Below are positions 1-7,125 of a stretch of 49,800 nt of DNA, piece by piece. The stretch spans positions 1 to 49,800 of IMG/VR virus record IMGVR_UViG_3300023083_000101; one strand, given 5' to 3'. Under the pieces are notes generated by a model. It was not told where the DNA came from and did no database searches. It saw nothing but the letters and a program-made list of their open reading frames with translations. Source of the stretch: a virus. Every line of letters begins with the position of its first letter. Position 1 is the first letter of the stretch. The translations under genes were made by a program, and so were the position numbers.

Positions 1-189
1 TCAGGCCGGGCAGTACATCGTCTGCGAAAAGCGCACTACATCATCGCGCTTGTAAAACACGCGACGGGTGAGATGCTTATGAGCTGGGAGATCATCTTTG
101 AACTTGCCGCTGTAGCGCCAGAATCGCAGCGTCTCAGCAGACAGGCCAAGGATTTCCGCAGCTTCGCGGGGGTTCAGGTATTCCGGCAT
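1..189 (-). CDS. AlpA/excisionase-like helix-turn-helix protein
   Basis: A small basic protein of 62 residues with a MerR/AlpA-type winged helix (NPREAAEILGLSAETLRFWR), the fold used by excisionases and phage or plasmid activators. I chose the ATG at 189 rather than an upstream in-frame start at 222 because AGGAAA lies just before it. The leader carries a hairpin with an AGAGAG loop (221-245). Its stop codon is the first base triplet of the window, and the last triplet of the window is a possible GTG start of the integrase, so in a circular molecule the two could be adjacent and co-transcribed. The likely role is directionality factor or regulator of integration. The fold call is solid; the exact role is inferred. 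Confidence 0.75.
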   Translation of the reverse strand: MPEYLNPREAAEILGLSAETLRFWRYSGKFKDDLPAHKHLTRRVFYKRDDVVRFSQTMYCPA

Positions 190-220
190 TCGACTTTCCT
201 TTTTTACACGTTGAGATAGC

Positions 221-245
221 AAGAACAGGTCTCTCTACCCGTCTT
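221..245 (-). promoter_or_regulatory. Leader hairpin with AGAGAG loop upstream of the AlpA-like gene
   Basis: Read on the minus strand, ACGGGT-AGAGAG-ACCTGT forms a 6-bp stem with one G-U pair, extendable by three pairs past a bulge. It sits about 35 bases before the ATG at 189. The loop resembles those in the leaders of the primase and helicase genes. Confidence 0.4.
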
Positions 246-505
246 GTCAATTCACGGTAATTGTTTGGGAAGTGCTCGTCAAGGCGCAGCCTGTAACTTT
301 TCACAGTATAAAGATACTATACCGTTAACGCTTAAGAGTACATTTAAAGAATACTGTTTCACGGATATAAAAAAGCCCCGACAGGTATGAGAGAGACTGT
401 CAGGGCTACATGATCGAAGGAAAAAGGAGGTAAACCCTCAACCACAACTAATTATAACATAGCAGATTATATAGTGTGTGGTTTTTACTCCTTTTGTTCT
501 CAAAT
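246..505. other. Intergenic region with a terminator and A+T-rich promoter-like sequence
   Basis: No convincing gene is seen. The stretch contains a short AGTAT-aaag-ATACT dyad near 305-317 that could be an operator, a GAATACTG element near 350, the leftward terminator at 369-406, and AAAAAGGAGG near 421-429. That last sequence looks like a strong ribosome binding site on the plus strand but has no ATG or GTG at a useful distance. Confidence 0.4.
369..406 (-). terminator. Rho-independent terminator of the primase gene
   Basis: On the minus strand a 10-bp stem (GCCCTGACAG with CTGTCGGGGC, one G-U pair) with a 12-base loop is followed by TTTTTTAT. It lies about 100 bases beyond the stop of the leftward primase gene. 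Confidence 0.8.
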
Positions 506-1804
506 TTAAATCGTATTGATGTGCAAGTCTCCGATTTCGTTTTGAGCCTTGAAGCCGTTAGTGCCAGGTTTGTATTTGATGCGAGCCATCACAGTTGCGC
601 CGCTAGCCTTGATTACATCTTGAAGTTCTTCCATAGGCGTCTTAGTGGCCTTCGCGATCTTCTGGATGGTCGAGTTGCTGATCTTGATTGCCATGTCGCT
701 ATTACCACTACCATAAAGTCTGTGCCAGAAGTGCCGCCCGGCATGATCACCTGACATGACTTGAAGTTCCATCAGTACGGATGAGCCACCGCTCTTTGTG
801 GGTTTACTGTTGAACGACTTGAACTTGATCATTGCGTCGTGGGTTGGCATTGCTTCCGTCGATTCCGACTTTTTGACGACAATAGTTGTATCGACCTGCT
901 TCTTGAACTTCCTGCGAATTGAGTTGATGTGGGACTTCGCGAAGATCTGACAGGAGCGCCATGCTGCAGCTTCAGGTGACTCACCTGGGCGAGGACGATT
1001 GCGTGGGTATTGCATGTCGCGGAAGTACGGATCGTCTGAGTGTTCAGTGTTGTCGACCTCGAATAACCTCCTGGCGATCTCCTCCTCTGTAGCCGAGGTG
1101 ATCATTCCGCCGACTATTCTGTTGAGCTCATAAGATCTGCCACGGGCTCCGGTATTGCCAGTTGCTTTGCGTGATGCTCCTGGCTTGTAAGTCATGCTGA
1201 GGCCATAGCTCGACTGCTGAAGCTTCAGCTCAAGCACTTCGACCGGGTTGCCAGGGTTGTAAAAGCTGATTGCATGAGCGAGGCGATCAGGATGCGCGGT
1301 GTAGACGTAGTAGCACTGCGATGGAACCCTCCAGCAAGGGTCGATAGCGCGAAGGAGTCTGCCATCCAGAAAGTCGTCTAGGGTCTCAAGCATCGCTGCG
1401 CAGATCTGGTTGTGCTCCTCATGGAAGTACGGTCTGTCGGGGGTGATCACTACCCTGAAACGCGGTGCAGTCAGCGTGTGGCTGTGGCTCGTATAGAGGA
1501 AGTGCTCAAGACCCAGGTCAAGGAGCGCGTCTTCAATCTCTTCCAGCGCGATCATGTCGTCGTCATACCCCTCACCAAGTTTCTGGTCGATGTCGAAGAT
1601 GATCAAAGAAGACGAGACCACATTGAGGTCACTGCGCGCCGGGATGTTAAAACTGGCCGGTACGAACGTCATGGCATTCGTTTTCTCGACCAAAACCTTT
1701 GGCTGTTCAAAGTGCTTTTCGAACAGCGTTTTCAATGAGTCAGCTGACTTGTTCGAAACGTAGTTTGTAGAGGCGGTCGTCTGTGTTGCATATCTAATGG
1801 TCAT
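506..1804 (-). CDS. AEP-type primase/polymerase fused to a DUF669-like C-terminal domain
   Basis: 432 residues. The N-terminal half shows the three catalytic motifs of archaeo-eukaryotic primases: FDID (D71, D73), SHSH (106-109) followed by the RFRVVI strand, and AIDP (D155). It should synthesise primers for phage DNA replication. From about residue 325 the protein changes to a domain resembling DUF669, a phage ssDNA-binding-associated family (TKSGGSSVLMELQV, GDHAGRHFWHRL, then the helix IQKIAKATKT). A primase joined to such a domain could tether primer synthesis to single-stranded template. The ATG at 1804 is preceded by AAGGAAAGGG and a hairpin leader. The gene is divergent from the helicase gene across a symmetric control region. 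The AEP call is good from motifs; the DUF669 match is from memory of the family pattern. Confidence 0.75.
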   Translation of the reverse strand: MTIRYATQTTASTNYVSNKSADSLKTLFEKHFEQPKVLVEKTNAMTFVPASFNIPARSDLNVVSSSLIIFDIDQKLGEGYDDDMIALEEIEDALLDLGLEHFLYTSHSHTLTAPRFRVVITPDRPYFHEEHNQICAAMLETLDDFLDGRLLRAIDPCWRVPSQCYYVYTAHPDRLAHAISFYNPGNPVEVLELKLQQSSYGLSMTYKPGASRKATGNTGARGRSYELNRIVGGMITSATEEEIARRLFEVDNTEHSDDPYFRDMQYPRNRPRPGESPEAAAWRSCQIFAKSHINSIRRKFKKQVDTTIVVKKSESTEAMPTHDAMIKFKSFNSKPTKSGGSSVLMELQVMSGDHAGRHFWHRLYGSGNSDMAIKISNSTIQKIAKATKTPMEELQDVIKASGATVMARIKYKPGTNGFKAQNEIGDLHINTI

Positions 1805-1823
1805 TTACCCTTTCCTTTTTTTT

Positions 1824-1841
1824 GAGGCTCTCTCTTGCCTC
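1824..1841 (-). promoter_or_regulatory. Primase leader hairpin
   Basis: On the minus strand GAGGC-AAGAGAGA-GCCTC forms a 5-bp stem placed just ahead of the AAGGAAAGGG ribosome binding site. The helicase leader has the equivalent hairpin with a different stem and a similar GAGAGA loop, so stem pairing looks conserved by compensatory change. Confidence 0.5.
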
Positions 1842-1850
1842 GATGTATTC

Positions 1851-1871
1851 AGTATTCAAAATGAGCAAACA
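1851..1871 (-). repeat. Left arm of a perfect 21-bp inverted repeat
   Basis: It begins AGTATTCAAAATGAG on the plus strand and is the exact reverse complement of 2172-2192. It occupies the promoter position of the leftward primase gene; read leftward it contains TTTGAATACT, an extended -10-like element. Confidence 0.8.
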
Positions 1872-2010
1872 TAGGCGCAACTACTTTTTTATTTATTTGG
1901 GCTGGCGAGAGCTTAGGGCAGCTATTGAGTGTGTGTCTTCCGTGTTTCTGCGCTGAGCTCAGCTTCAAGGGGGTTCACAAAAAGTTTTTCTTAGTCATGC
2001 TGGGGGCGTT

Positions 2011-2069
2011 ACCCCATCTACCTACCGTCATTTCTTTATTCTTCTATATAGAGAGCTAGTAGATGGGGT
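2011..2069. repeat. 59-bp imperfect palindrome, copy 1
   Basis: Arms ACCCCATCTAC (2011-2021) and GTAGATGGGGT (2059-2069) are exact inverted repeats. The interior is A+T-rich and holds the palindrome TCTATATAGA. A copy of identical length with closely related arms lies at 27182-27240. Confidence 0.7.
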
Positions 2070-2171
2070 GGTGAGATAAAACACCTGGCTCAGAGAAACG
2101 CTTTTACGAAGAACTGGATGTATACCTGGTTTAATTATTTAGCCTAATTTCATCGCGACATCTTGTGTCAC

Positions 2172-2192
2172 TGTTTGCTCATTTTGAATACT
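2172..2192 (+). repeat. Right arm of a perfect 21-bp inverted repeat
   Basis: It begins TGTTTGCTCATTTTG and is the exact reverse complement of 1851-1871. It lies in the promoter position of the helicase gene, about 48 bases before its ATG. Confidence 0.8.
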
Positions 2193-2201
2193 AGCTACAT
2201 C

Positions 2202-2221
2202 AGGGGAATGAGAGAGCCCCT
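2202..2221 (+). promoter_or_regulatory. Helicase leader hairpin
   Basis: AGGGG-AATGAGAGAG-CCCCT, a 5-bp stem directly upstream of the GAGGAAG ribosome binding site of the gene at 2240. Compare the primase leader hairpin at 1824-1841. Confidence 0.5.
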
Positions 2222-2239
2222 AAAACTGAGGAAGTACAA

Positions 2240-4471
2240 ATGAATAGCGCACCTAAAACAGTAGTTATCGAAAACAACCAAGAGGCCCTTGCAACTGCTC
2301 TTGAGCTCAGAGAATACGCAAGCACTACTCGACTCATGTCTATCGACGGAAACGTCCTGAACGCGATTTCAGTCGCTTATAAAACAGCCTCAGGGTTGCA
2401 CAGCGCAAACGACGGGCAAATCACAAAGTCGATCTACAGCATGTCGAAAATCGCTATCGCACTGATGATCGTTAAAGCTGACAGCAGCGATAAAGCTTTC
2501 GACACAGCAGCTTTCGAAATCGCTCGTGATGTTTTCGTCTCCGGCAAAACCCAGGAGAAAGTCCTGGCGCTCGCTGAAGCAACAGGACGCAATCAGGCCG
2601 ATTGCGTCTCAGCTATCAACAGCAAGCTCGAATTCCTGACGGCACGGATGAACTCGAAAACCAACGTCCTGGAAGCCACAGGCATCTCCACCGAGACTCC
2701 AGAAGCCATTCGCGACATCATCCTGGCAGACGGTGGGAAATACCTGATCAGCCTCCCAACCGGTGAAGGCAAGTCGACCATCATCAACGAACCAGTCATG
2801 CAGCACTACCTGGATACTGGCAGGAAGGTACTTGTGATCTCTCACAGGCGCTCAATCAACAAAACCCTTGCGAACCTGCCAGGCATCGTAAGTTACGACG
2901 AGTGCAACGATCCCAGCGACCTACAAAACGCCAAGGGCCTGAAGATCGTCGTCAACTCCCTGACCGCCCTGAAATTCAAGCGCTTCATTCAGGAGGTCGA
3001 CCTGGTCGTGATCGACGAAGCCTCCCAAGTGATCTCGCACGTCCTGGGCGGCGAAGTAAAGAACCGCCAGGCAGTCTGGGAAACCCTGGATTTTGTCGTC
3101 AAACGCACAGCAAACGTGATCATGAGCGATGCTGACATCAATGCCCGGTGCGCTGAGATGGTCGGCTCCGACTACAAGCTCTTCAAGAAGCCTGCAACGC
3201 ACGCTGGCATTACTGTGCGGACTGGTGACATCAATCATGTGCGTGCTCTGGCGATTGAATCGGCGTGCAAGACTAATACGCTGATCGCCTGTGATGCCGT
3301 TAAAGAAGCCCTGGCCCTTGCCAAAGCCATCGAGAAGCAAGGTGGCCCTGCGGTGCTGGTAGTCACCGCTGACAACGCTCAGTGGCCAGAGCAAGCTGCC
3401 TTCATCGCGAACCCAAATGTATCGAGTCACCGGGTCGTCATCTACAGTCCTGTAATCACTTCAGCCCTGTCGATCACTTCCGGCCACTTCAAAGCTCACT
3501 TCGGGGTGTTCCAAGGGCAGGTGGTGCCAAGCGATGCGATCCAGATGCTTCGCCGTGACCGCACTGCCACGTCCTTTGTGGTCGGAATCAAACCACCCCA
3601 GTACAGCAAGTCTGAGGCTGTTGAGGCGTCGTACAAGTGCAAGCCCGTGTGCCTCGACGACCTGCTCGCGACCCTGGGCTTCAAGGACGGCGAACGAGCT
3701 AAAGCCGAAGCTCTCGTGCGATCAGAACTCAGTGCTCTGCAGTTCCAGTTCCTGGAGTACACGCATCGCAAAAACGAAGCCTGGTTGCGCGACAACATTC
3801 AAAGCACGTTGCCTGCAAGCCTCTTGGCGCGTGGATTCGCTGTCGAGGTTCTGGAGCATGACGATGACCTATCTCTGGCCGGATTCAAAGCAGACAGTCA
3901 GTCCCGCAAGGCTGTAAAGCGTGACGTAGCCAAAGGCCTCAACCACGCCGTCAAGGCTGACCCAGTGACTGCTCAGCGTGTTCAAGAGTTCGGCTCGGTA
4001 AATGAACAGGAATACTTGGAGGCGTCTCGTGCAAGGGCAATTGAGGTGATGAAGGTATCGGACTTTGATCTGGATGACGCGATGATCTGGGGACATGGCG
4101 AAGGTGAATCCAAGATCATCAGATTCCGCGAACTGATTAGCACTACCAAAGCCCTTGCCGCAACAGATGAGCGCAGCTCGAAAAAGGTAATGGCCCTGCT
4201 GAATCCAGCACTGACCGCAATGACATCGGGCAACGGATGGACTGGTGATCACAGTGCTGCGCTGTTCGACAGCCTGAACACAATCCGCATTGACGTCCTC
4301 AAAGCCGGAATCAGAATGAGCTCAGCTAAAAGCGATCAAGCTAAGAAAGCCGACATCACTAAGATCTTCAGCCAGTTTGGACTTGTCGTCAAAAAGCATG
4401 AGACAACAGGCAAACAGTTCTTCTACGTGATCACTGCGAAATCCCTGGCTCAAATGAAGCGCTACATCTGA
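2240..4471 (+). CDS. Origin-binding-protein-like SF2 helicase (replication)
   Basis: 743 residues. Walker A is LPTGEGKST (about 172-180), followed by VLVISHRRSI (motif Ia region), Walker B VVIDEAS (DEAS 259-262), SDAD at about 296-299 and motif VI QMLRRDR (about 435-441). This order and the SHRRS signature resemble the herpesvirus UL9/ORBP family and related phage or plasmid replicative helicases. It should unwind phage DNA, perhaps at the adjoining control region, in partnership with the divergently encoded primase. The C-terminal 250 residues are not recognised. The ATG at 2240 follows GAGGAAG. The family is inferred from motifs; direct origin binding is not shown. Confidence 0.7.
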   Translation: MNSAPKTVVIENNQEALATALELREYASTTRLMSIDGNVLNAISVAYKTASGLHSANDGQITKSIYSMSKIAIALMIVKADSSDKAFDTAAFEIARDVFVSGKTQEKVLALAEATGRNQADCVSAINSKLEFLTARMNSKTNVLEATGISTETPEAIRDIILADGGKYLISLPTGEGKSTIINEPVMQHYLDTGRKVLVISHRRSINKTLANLPGIVSYDECNDPSDLQNAKGLKIVVNSLTALKFKRFIQEVDLVVIDEASQVISHVLGGEVKNRQAVWETLDFVVKRTANVIMSDADINARCAEMVGSDYKLFKKPATHAGITVRTGDINHVRALAIESACKTNTLIACDAVKEALALAKAIEKQGGPAVLVVTADNAQWPEQAAFIANPNVSSHRVVIYSPVITSALSITSGHFKAHFGVFQGQVVPSDAIQMLRRDRTATSFVVGIKPPQYSKSEAVEASYKCKPVCLDDLLATLGFKDGERAKAEALVRSELSALQFQFLEYTHRKNEAWLRDNIQSTLPASLLARGFAVEVLEHDDDLSLAGFKADSQSRKAVKRDVAKGLNHAVKADPVTAQRVQEFGSVNEQEYLEASRARAIEVMKVSDFDLDDAMIWGHGEGESKIIRFRELISTTKALAATDERSSKKVMALLNPALTAMTSGNGWTGDHSAALFDSLNTIRIDVLKAGIRMSSAKSDQAKKADITKIFSQFGLVVKKHETTGKQFFYVITAKSLAQMKRYI

Positions 4472-4604
4472 TCAAACAGAGCGCCACGGAAGGCGTTGCA
4501 ATATACCCAATATAAATATTTTGACAAACTTGCTAAAAGCTATTGAACGGCCAAATGCTCATATTTATGATGAAAGGTATAGCAAGAATAAAAAAGGAAA
4601 GGCC

Positions 4605-5483
4605 ATGACTTCTTATGTAGAGCTTGATATTGAAAAGCTGTTTGAGGCTGAACTCAAGAACAAGGACAGCAAACTCTGGTCTATTGTCGAGAAAAGCGTC
4701 AAGGAACACTCAGTCATCCTGAACGACGCGCCTGAGGTCTTTGATCCAGCAAACCCGAATCCCAGACTCCTTGATGAAGCTCGCATCCTGCTCCTCTCCG
4801 GAAGCAAGTCTATTGATCGCAATCTTCTGAAGTACACGACTGAAGTGAGTCTGAATGCAATGCGGGATGTCCACTGGAATACTTATAACCGTCAGCGCAC
4901 AGGTGTTTTGGAAGCGGGCGAAGAGATTATTATGCTGCCATCGGTTTACCCCGTCTACAAGCCCTACAGGTCTCACAACGAAGCATGGGAGTTTGAATTC
5001 GGAGGCCTTGTTGGTTACGAATACGAACCGGAGCATTTGAAGCTTGACTATGTTATTCAGAGCACATATCAATCAGACACGAACGAAATTCTGAACAACC
5101 GCATTGTTTGGGAATGTAAAGGTAGGATCTCCACGCTTACCGACGCCAAGAAATACGTCAATTCCGCAAAGCAAAACCACGTTCACTTCATCTTCGTATT
5201 TCAGTCGAGAGACATCACTTGCCCGTGGACATTTTCAAGACCACCAAGAAAGGATGGCACTCGGATGACACTCGAAGAGTGGTGCGTGAACAATGGCTTT
5301 GACTATTGCTACATGGGCGAAGTGTCAAAATTCAAGAAAACCGAACACTTTGGCTGGCTAGTTGAAAACGTCGGTAAGGGACTTAACACCCTGTCGGAAC
5401 AACTCGAAAGCAAAGAGCCACTGAGGTACGATGCAAAGCCAAACAACTACAGTCTCGCAAAGAGAATGAAGCGCAGGCGCTGA
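4605..5483 (+). CDS. T7 endonuclease I-like Holliday junction resolvase
   Basis: 292 residues from the ATG at 4605, chosen over an in-frame ATG at 4521 because AAGGAAAGG precedes it directly. The core LDYVIQ...IVWECKG...DAKKY...HVHFIFVF matches the PDF...ExK...IRFVF core of phage endonuclease I, a PD-(D/E)XK nuclease that cuts branched DNA. The following TRMTLEEWCVNNGFDYC resembles the family's T..EWCE..GF segment. Compared with T7 gp3 (about 149 residues) there are some 130 extra N-terminal residues of unknown function. It probably resolves replication or recombination intermediates before packaging. It follows the helicase and ends before a terminator at 5516. Confidence 0.7.
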   Translation: MTSYVELDIEKLFEAELKNKDSKLWSIVEKSVKEHSVILNDAPEVFDPANPNPRLLDEARILLLSGSKSIDRNLLKYTTEVSLNAMRDVHWNTYNRQRTGVLEAGEEIIMLPSVYPVYKPYRSHNEAWEFEFGGLVGYEYEPEHLKLDYVIQSTYQSDTNEILNNRIVWECKGRISTLTDAKKYVNSAKQNHVHFIFVFQSRDITCPWTFSRPPRKDGTRMTLEEWCVNNGFDYCYMGEVSKFKKTEHFGWLVENVGKGLNTLSEQLESKEPLRYDAKPNNYSLAKRMKRRR

Positions 5484-5515
5484 AATACCCAGACCACATG
5501 ACGTACAGAAAACAC

Positions 5516-5539
5516 AGGGCCACGACGGCTCTTTTTTTT
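5516..5539 (+). terminator. Rho-independent terminator after the endonuclease gene
   Basis: AGGGCC-acgac-GGCTCT forms a 6-bp stem with one G-U pair, followed by eight T. It closes the helicase-endonuclease unit. Confidence 0.7.
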
Positions 5540-5576
5540 GCTTAAATTTTGCGCACAAATAAAGCCTCTATATTAG

Positions 5577-5611
5577 TGTTACAATAGTCGCATAAGAATA
5601 ATAATAAAGAG
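5577..5611 (+). promoter_or_regulatory. Phage promoter/leader cassette (TGTTACAAT plus AATAATAATAAAG)
   Basis: The extended -10-like TGTTACAAT (5577-5585) is followed by AAGAATAATAATAAAGAG (5594-5611), seven bases before the ATG of the RuvC-like gene. The same pairing recurs ahead of several other genes in the window. Confidence 0.6.
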
Positions 5612-5617
5612 CACGAC

Positions 5618-6103
5618 ATGCGAAAGATCTTGGGGATCGATCCAGGCCTCTCTGGCGGACTATCTATCATCGACGAGCAATTCAACTTAATTGCTTGTAT
5701 TCCAATGCCAACCATCACACTTGACGGCAATAAGCGTCTGGTTGATCCGCGTCCCGTATTTGAGTTTATCGATCTGCACAAGCCTGAACTTGCAGTCGTG
5801 GAGCTGGTTGGTGCCAGGCCTGGGCAAGGTGTTGTCAGCATGTTCAATTTCGGCGATGCCTTTGGTGCAGTCAGGGCTGTTGCTGAGTGCCTTTGCCCAG
5901 AGGTTAGGTATTCGCGACCGCAAGAGTGGCGTGGCCATCAGAGCCTTACAGGGCTATCTAAAGAGCAGATCGCAGAAGTTGCGTTTGAGGTGTTCCAGGC
6001 TGAAGCGATCTACGGCAAGCCACGAGCTGGCAAGCGTGCTGTGCGCGACGGTATATCCGACTCCTTGATGATCGCCAAGTACGGCGTGCGGTTCTTGGAG
6101 TAA
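5618..6103 (+). CDS. RuvC-like Holliday junction resolvase
   Basis: 161 residues with an RNase H-like fold: GIDPGLSGG (D8), AVVELVG (E62) and RDGISDSLMIA (D144, D148) give the four acidic residues of RuvC-type resolvases. Length matches phage and bacterial RuvC (about 160-175). It should cut four-way junctions arising from recombination-dependent replication, or trim DNA for packaging. It starts a new transcription unit and is followed two bases later by the small terminase gene, which supports a packaging-linked role. It lies next to a second resolvase of unrelated fold (4605-5483). Confidence 0.8.
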   Translation: MRKILGIDPGLSGGLSIIDEQFNLIACIPMPTITLDGNKRLVDPRPVFEFIDLHKPELAVVELVGARPGQGVVSMFNFGDAFGAVRAVAECLCPEVRYSRPQEWRGHQSLTGLSKEQIAEVAFEVFQAEAIYGKPRAGKRAVRDGISDSLMIAKYGVRFLE

Positions 6104-6105
6104 GC

Positions 6106-6612
6106 ATGGCGACGAAATCACTGACAACAAAGCTCATTAAAGATCTAGGCAACGAGCTGTCCAAGACTGGCTTCTTGGCAATCGCCTACAGCAATGTCGG
6201 CATCCCCAGATCGACGTTTTACTTCTGGAAAAATCAGGCCGAAGAGCTCGCGAAGGAGTATCCGACAAGGGAAAACGTGCCCGAAGAAGACCAACTTCTT
6301 TTGGAGTTTCTAGACACAATCCAGATATCCCGAGCTAAGGCCGGAAAGAAGATGACTGATGCTGCGTTCAAACAAGCTCAAACTGACGGCCATCTTGCCC
6401 TAAAAATCCTAGAAAGAATCTTTCGTCACGAGTCCGAGTTTGCCCCACCTGTTTATCGAGAAGTCACTGACGATGCACCTTCTGGAGACAACGGAACTGG
6501 CATTGCCCTGGTTACTACCCTGGCTCCCGGCCAAGACTTGGATCAGCTACTCCAGCAACAGCAATCCGATGCTCATTTGCTCGCAAAAACTAAAACAAGC
6601 GAGCTCAGCTAA
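6106..6612 (+). CDS. Terminase small subunit-like protein
   Basis: 168 residues. The N-terminal third reads as a helix-turn-helix (FLAIAYSNVGIPRSTFYFWKN), typical of phage small terminases that bind the packaging site. The middle is helical, and the C-terminus is a low-complexity Gln-rich tail (DQLLQQQQ). Position two bases after the resolvase and one short gene before TerL supports the call. Overall sequence is not diagnostic, so the assignment depends on the HTH plus context. Confidence 0.65.
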   Translation: MATKSLTTKLIKDLGNELSKTGFLAIAYSNVGIPRSTFYFWKNQAEELAKEYPTRENVPEEDQLLLEFLDTIQISRAKAGKKMTDAAFKQAQTDGHLALKILERIFRHESEFAPPVYREVTDDAPSGDNGTGIALVTTLAPGQDLDQLLQQQQSDAHLLAKTKTSELS

Positions 6613-7073
6613 TGATCAGTCAACGCACTCCATTTGACTGCGGCATCGCCACGCTAGCCAACGCGCTGGGCATCACCTACGAGCAGTCGCTAGACCTCTA
6701 TGGCACGGACAAACAACGCAACGGCGTAACAATACAGCACACGGCCTCGATCCTGTTCAGCCTGGGTTATGCGCCCGTGTATACCGCGTTTCCAGGCTTC
6801 GTCAAAGCCAGCGGCATCGGCATGTCGACAGCCAATCCAGACATCCTTCAGACCCTCGGTCACCCGGCAATCCTGCAAGTCCTCACCCCCTCAGGCGTGA
6901 TCCACCAAGTCTTCTTTGACGGCAAAAACATCCTTGATCCAGCCCCCTCGGTCGATGGCCTTCGGAGCGTCAGCGAGTACGTGTGTGTCGACGCTCTGTT
7001 TGTGATCAAAGGCAACCAGGCGCTTGTGCGCAAACAGGCTGTTCCGTGTGCGGTGCGGGAAGGCGCGTTGTGA
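6612..7073 (+). CDS. Papain/C39-like cysteine peptidase-fold protein
   Basis: 153 residues. QRTPFDCGIATLANALG carries the oxyanion Gln (Q4) and nucleophile Cys (C10) of C39-like peptidases. GVIHQVFFDGKNILDP supplies His (H98) and Asp (D109) with the usual spacing to a beta-hairpin. The start overlaps the terminase small subunit stop by one base (TAATG), so it is translationally coupled to packaging genes. Possible roles are a capsid or terminase processing protease or a cross-linking enzyme; the substrate is unknown. There is no signal peptide or transporter partner, so a bacteriocin-exporter role is unlikely. Confidence 0.65.
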   Translation: MISQRTPFDCGIATLANALGITYEQSLDLYGTDKQRNGVTIQHTASILFSLGYAPVYTAFPGFVKASGIGMSTANPDILQTLGHPAILQVLTPSGVIHQVFFDGKNILDPAPSVDGLRSVSEYVCVDALFVIKGNQALVRKQAVPCAVREGAL

Positions 7074-7098
7074 TGCACAGATAGAACAAATCAAAACC

Positions 7099-7110
7099 AA
7101 ATAATAAGAA
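7099..7110 (+). promoter_or_regulatory. AATAATAAGAA leader element before the large terminase
   Basis: AAATAATAAGAA, 15 bases before the ATG at 7126 and followed by the weak ribosome site AAGGTT. It is a member of the recurring leader family; no clear -10 is seen here. Confidence 0.5.
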
Positions 7111-7125
7111 CTATAAGGTTACCAA

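Larger units (their letters stand above)
1805..2239. promoter_or_regulatory. Divergent replication control region / candidate origin
   Basis: 435 bases without a gene between the primase (left) and helicase (right). It contains a perfect 21-bp inverted repeat (1851-1871 and 2172-2192), leader hairpins at 1824-1841 and 2202-2221, a 12-bp palindrome GCTGAGCTCAGC (1952-1963), and a 59-bp imperfect palindrome (2011-2069) that has a second copy at 27182-27240. The two outward promoters are near copies of each other. The position between primase and helicase makes it the best origin candidate among the head-proximal genes, but no unwinding or initiator site can be proven by eye. Confidence 0.6.

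Noticed and set aside
369-406. Hairpin with a GAGAGAGA loop on the plus strand, first grouped with the leader hairpins
   Set aside because: The minus strand reading has a 10-bp stem followed by six T just after the primase gene, so it is better explained as that gene's terminator; no start codon follows on the plus strand.
420-445. Strong ribosome-site-like AAAAAGGAGG suggesting a small rightward gene
   Set aside because: No ATG, GTG or TTG follows at a normal distance with an open frame of useful length.
2921-3430. Open frame on the minus strand within the helicase gene
   Set aside because: It lies wholly inside a gene with clear helicase motifs; composition is that of a complement shadow and it has no ribosome site.
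6612-7073. C39-like protein considered as a bacteriocin-processing peptidase domain
   Set aside because: There is no ABC transporter or leader peptide gene nearby; coupling to terminase genes points to a packaging-related role.
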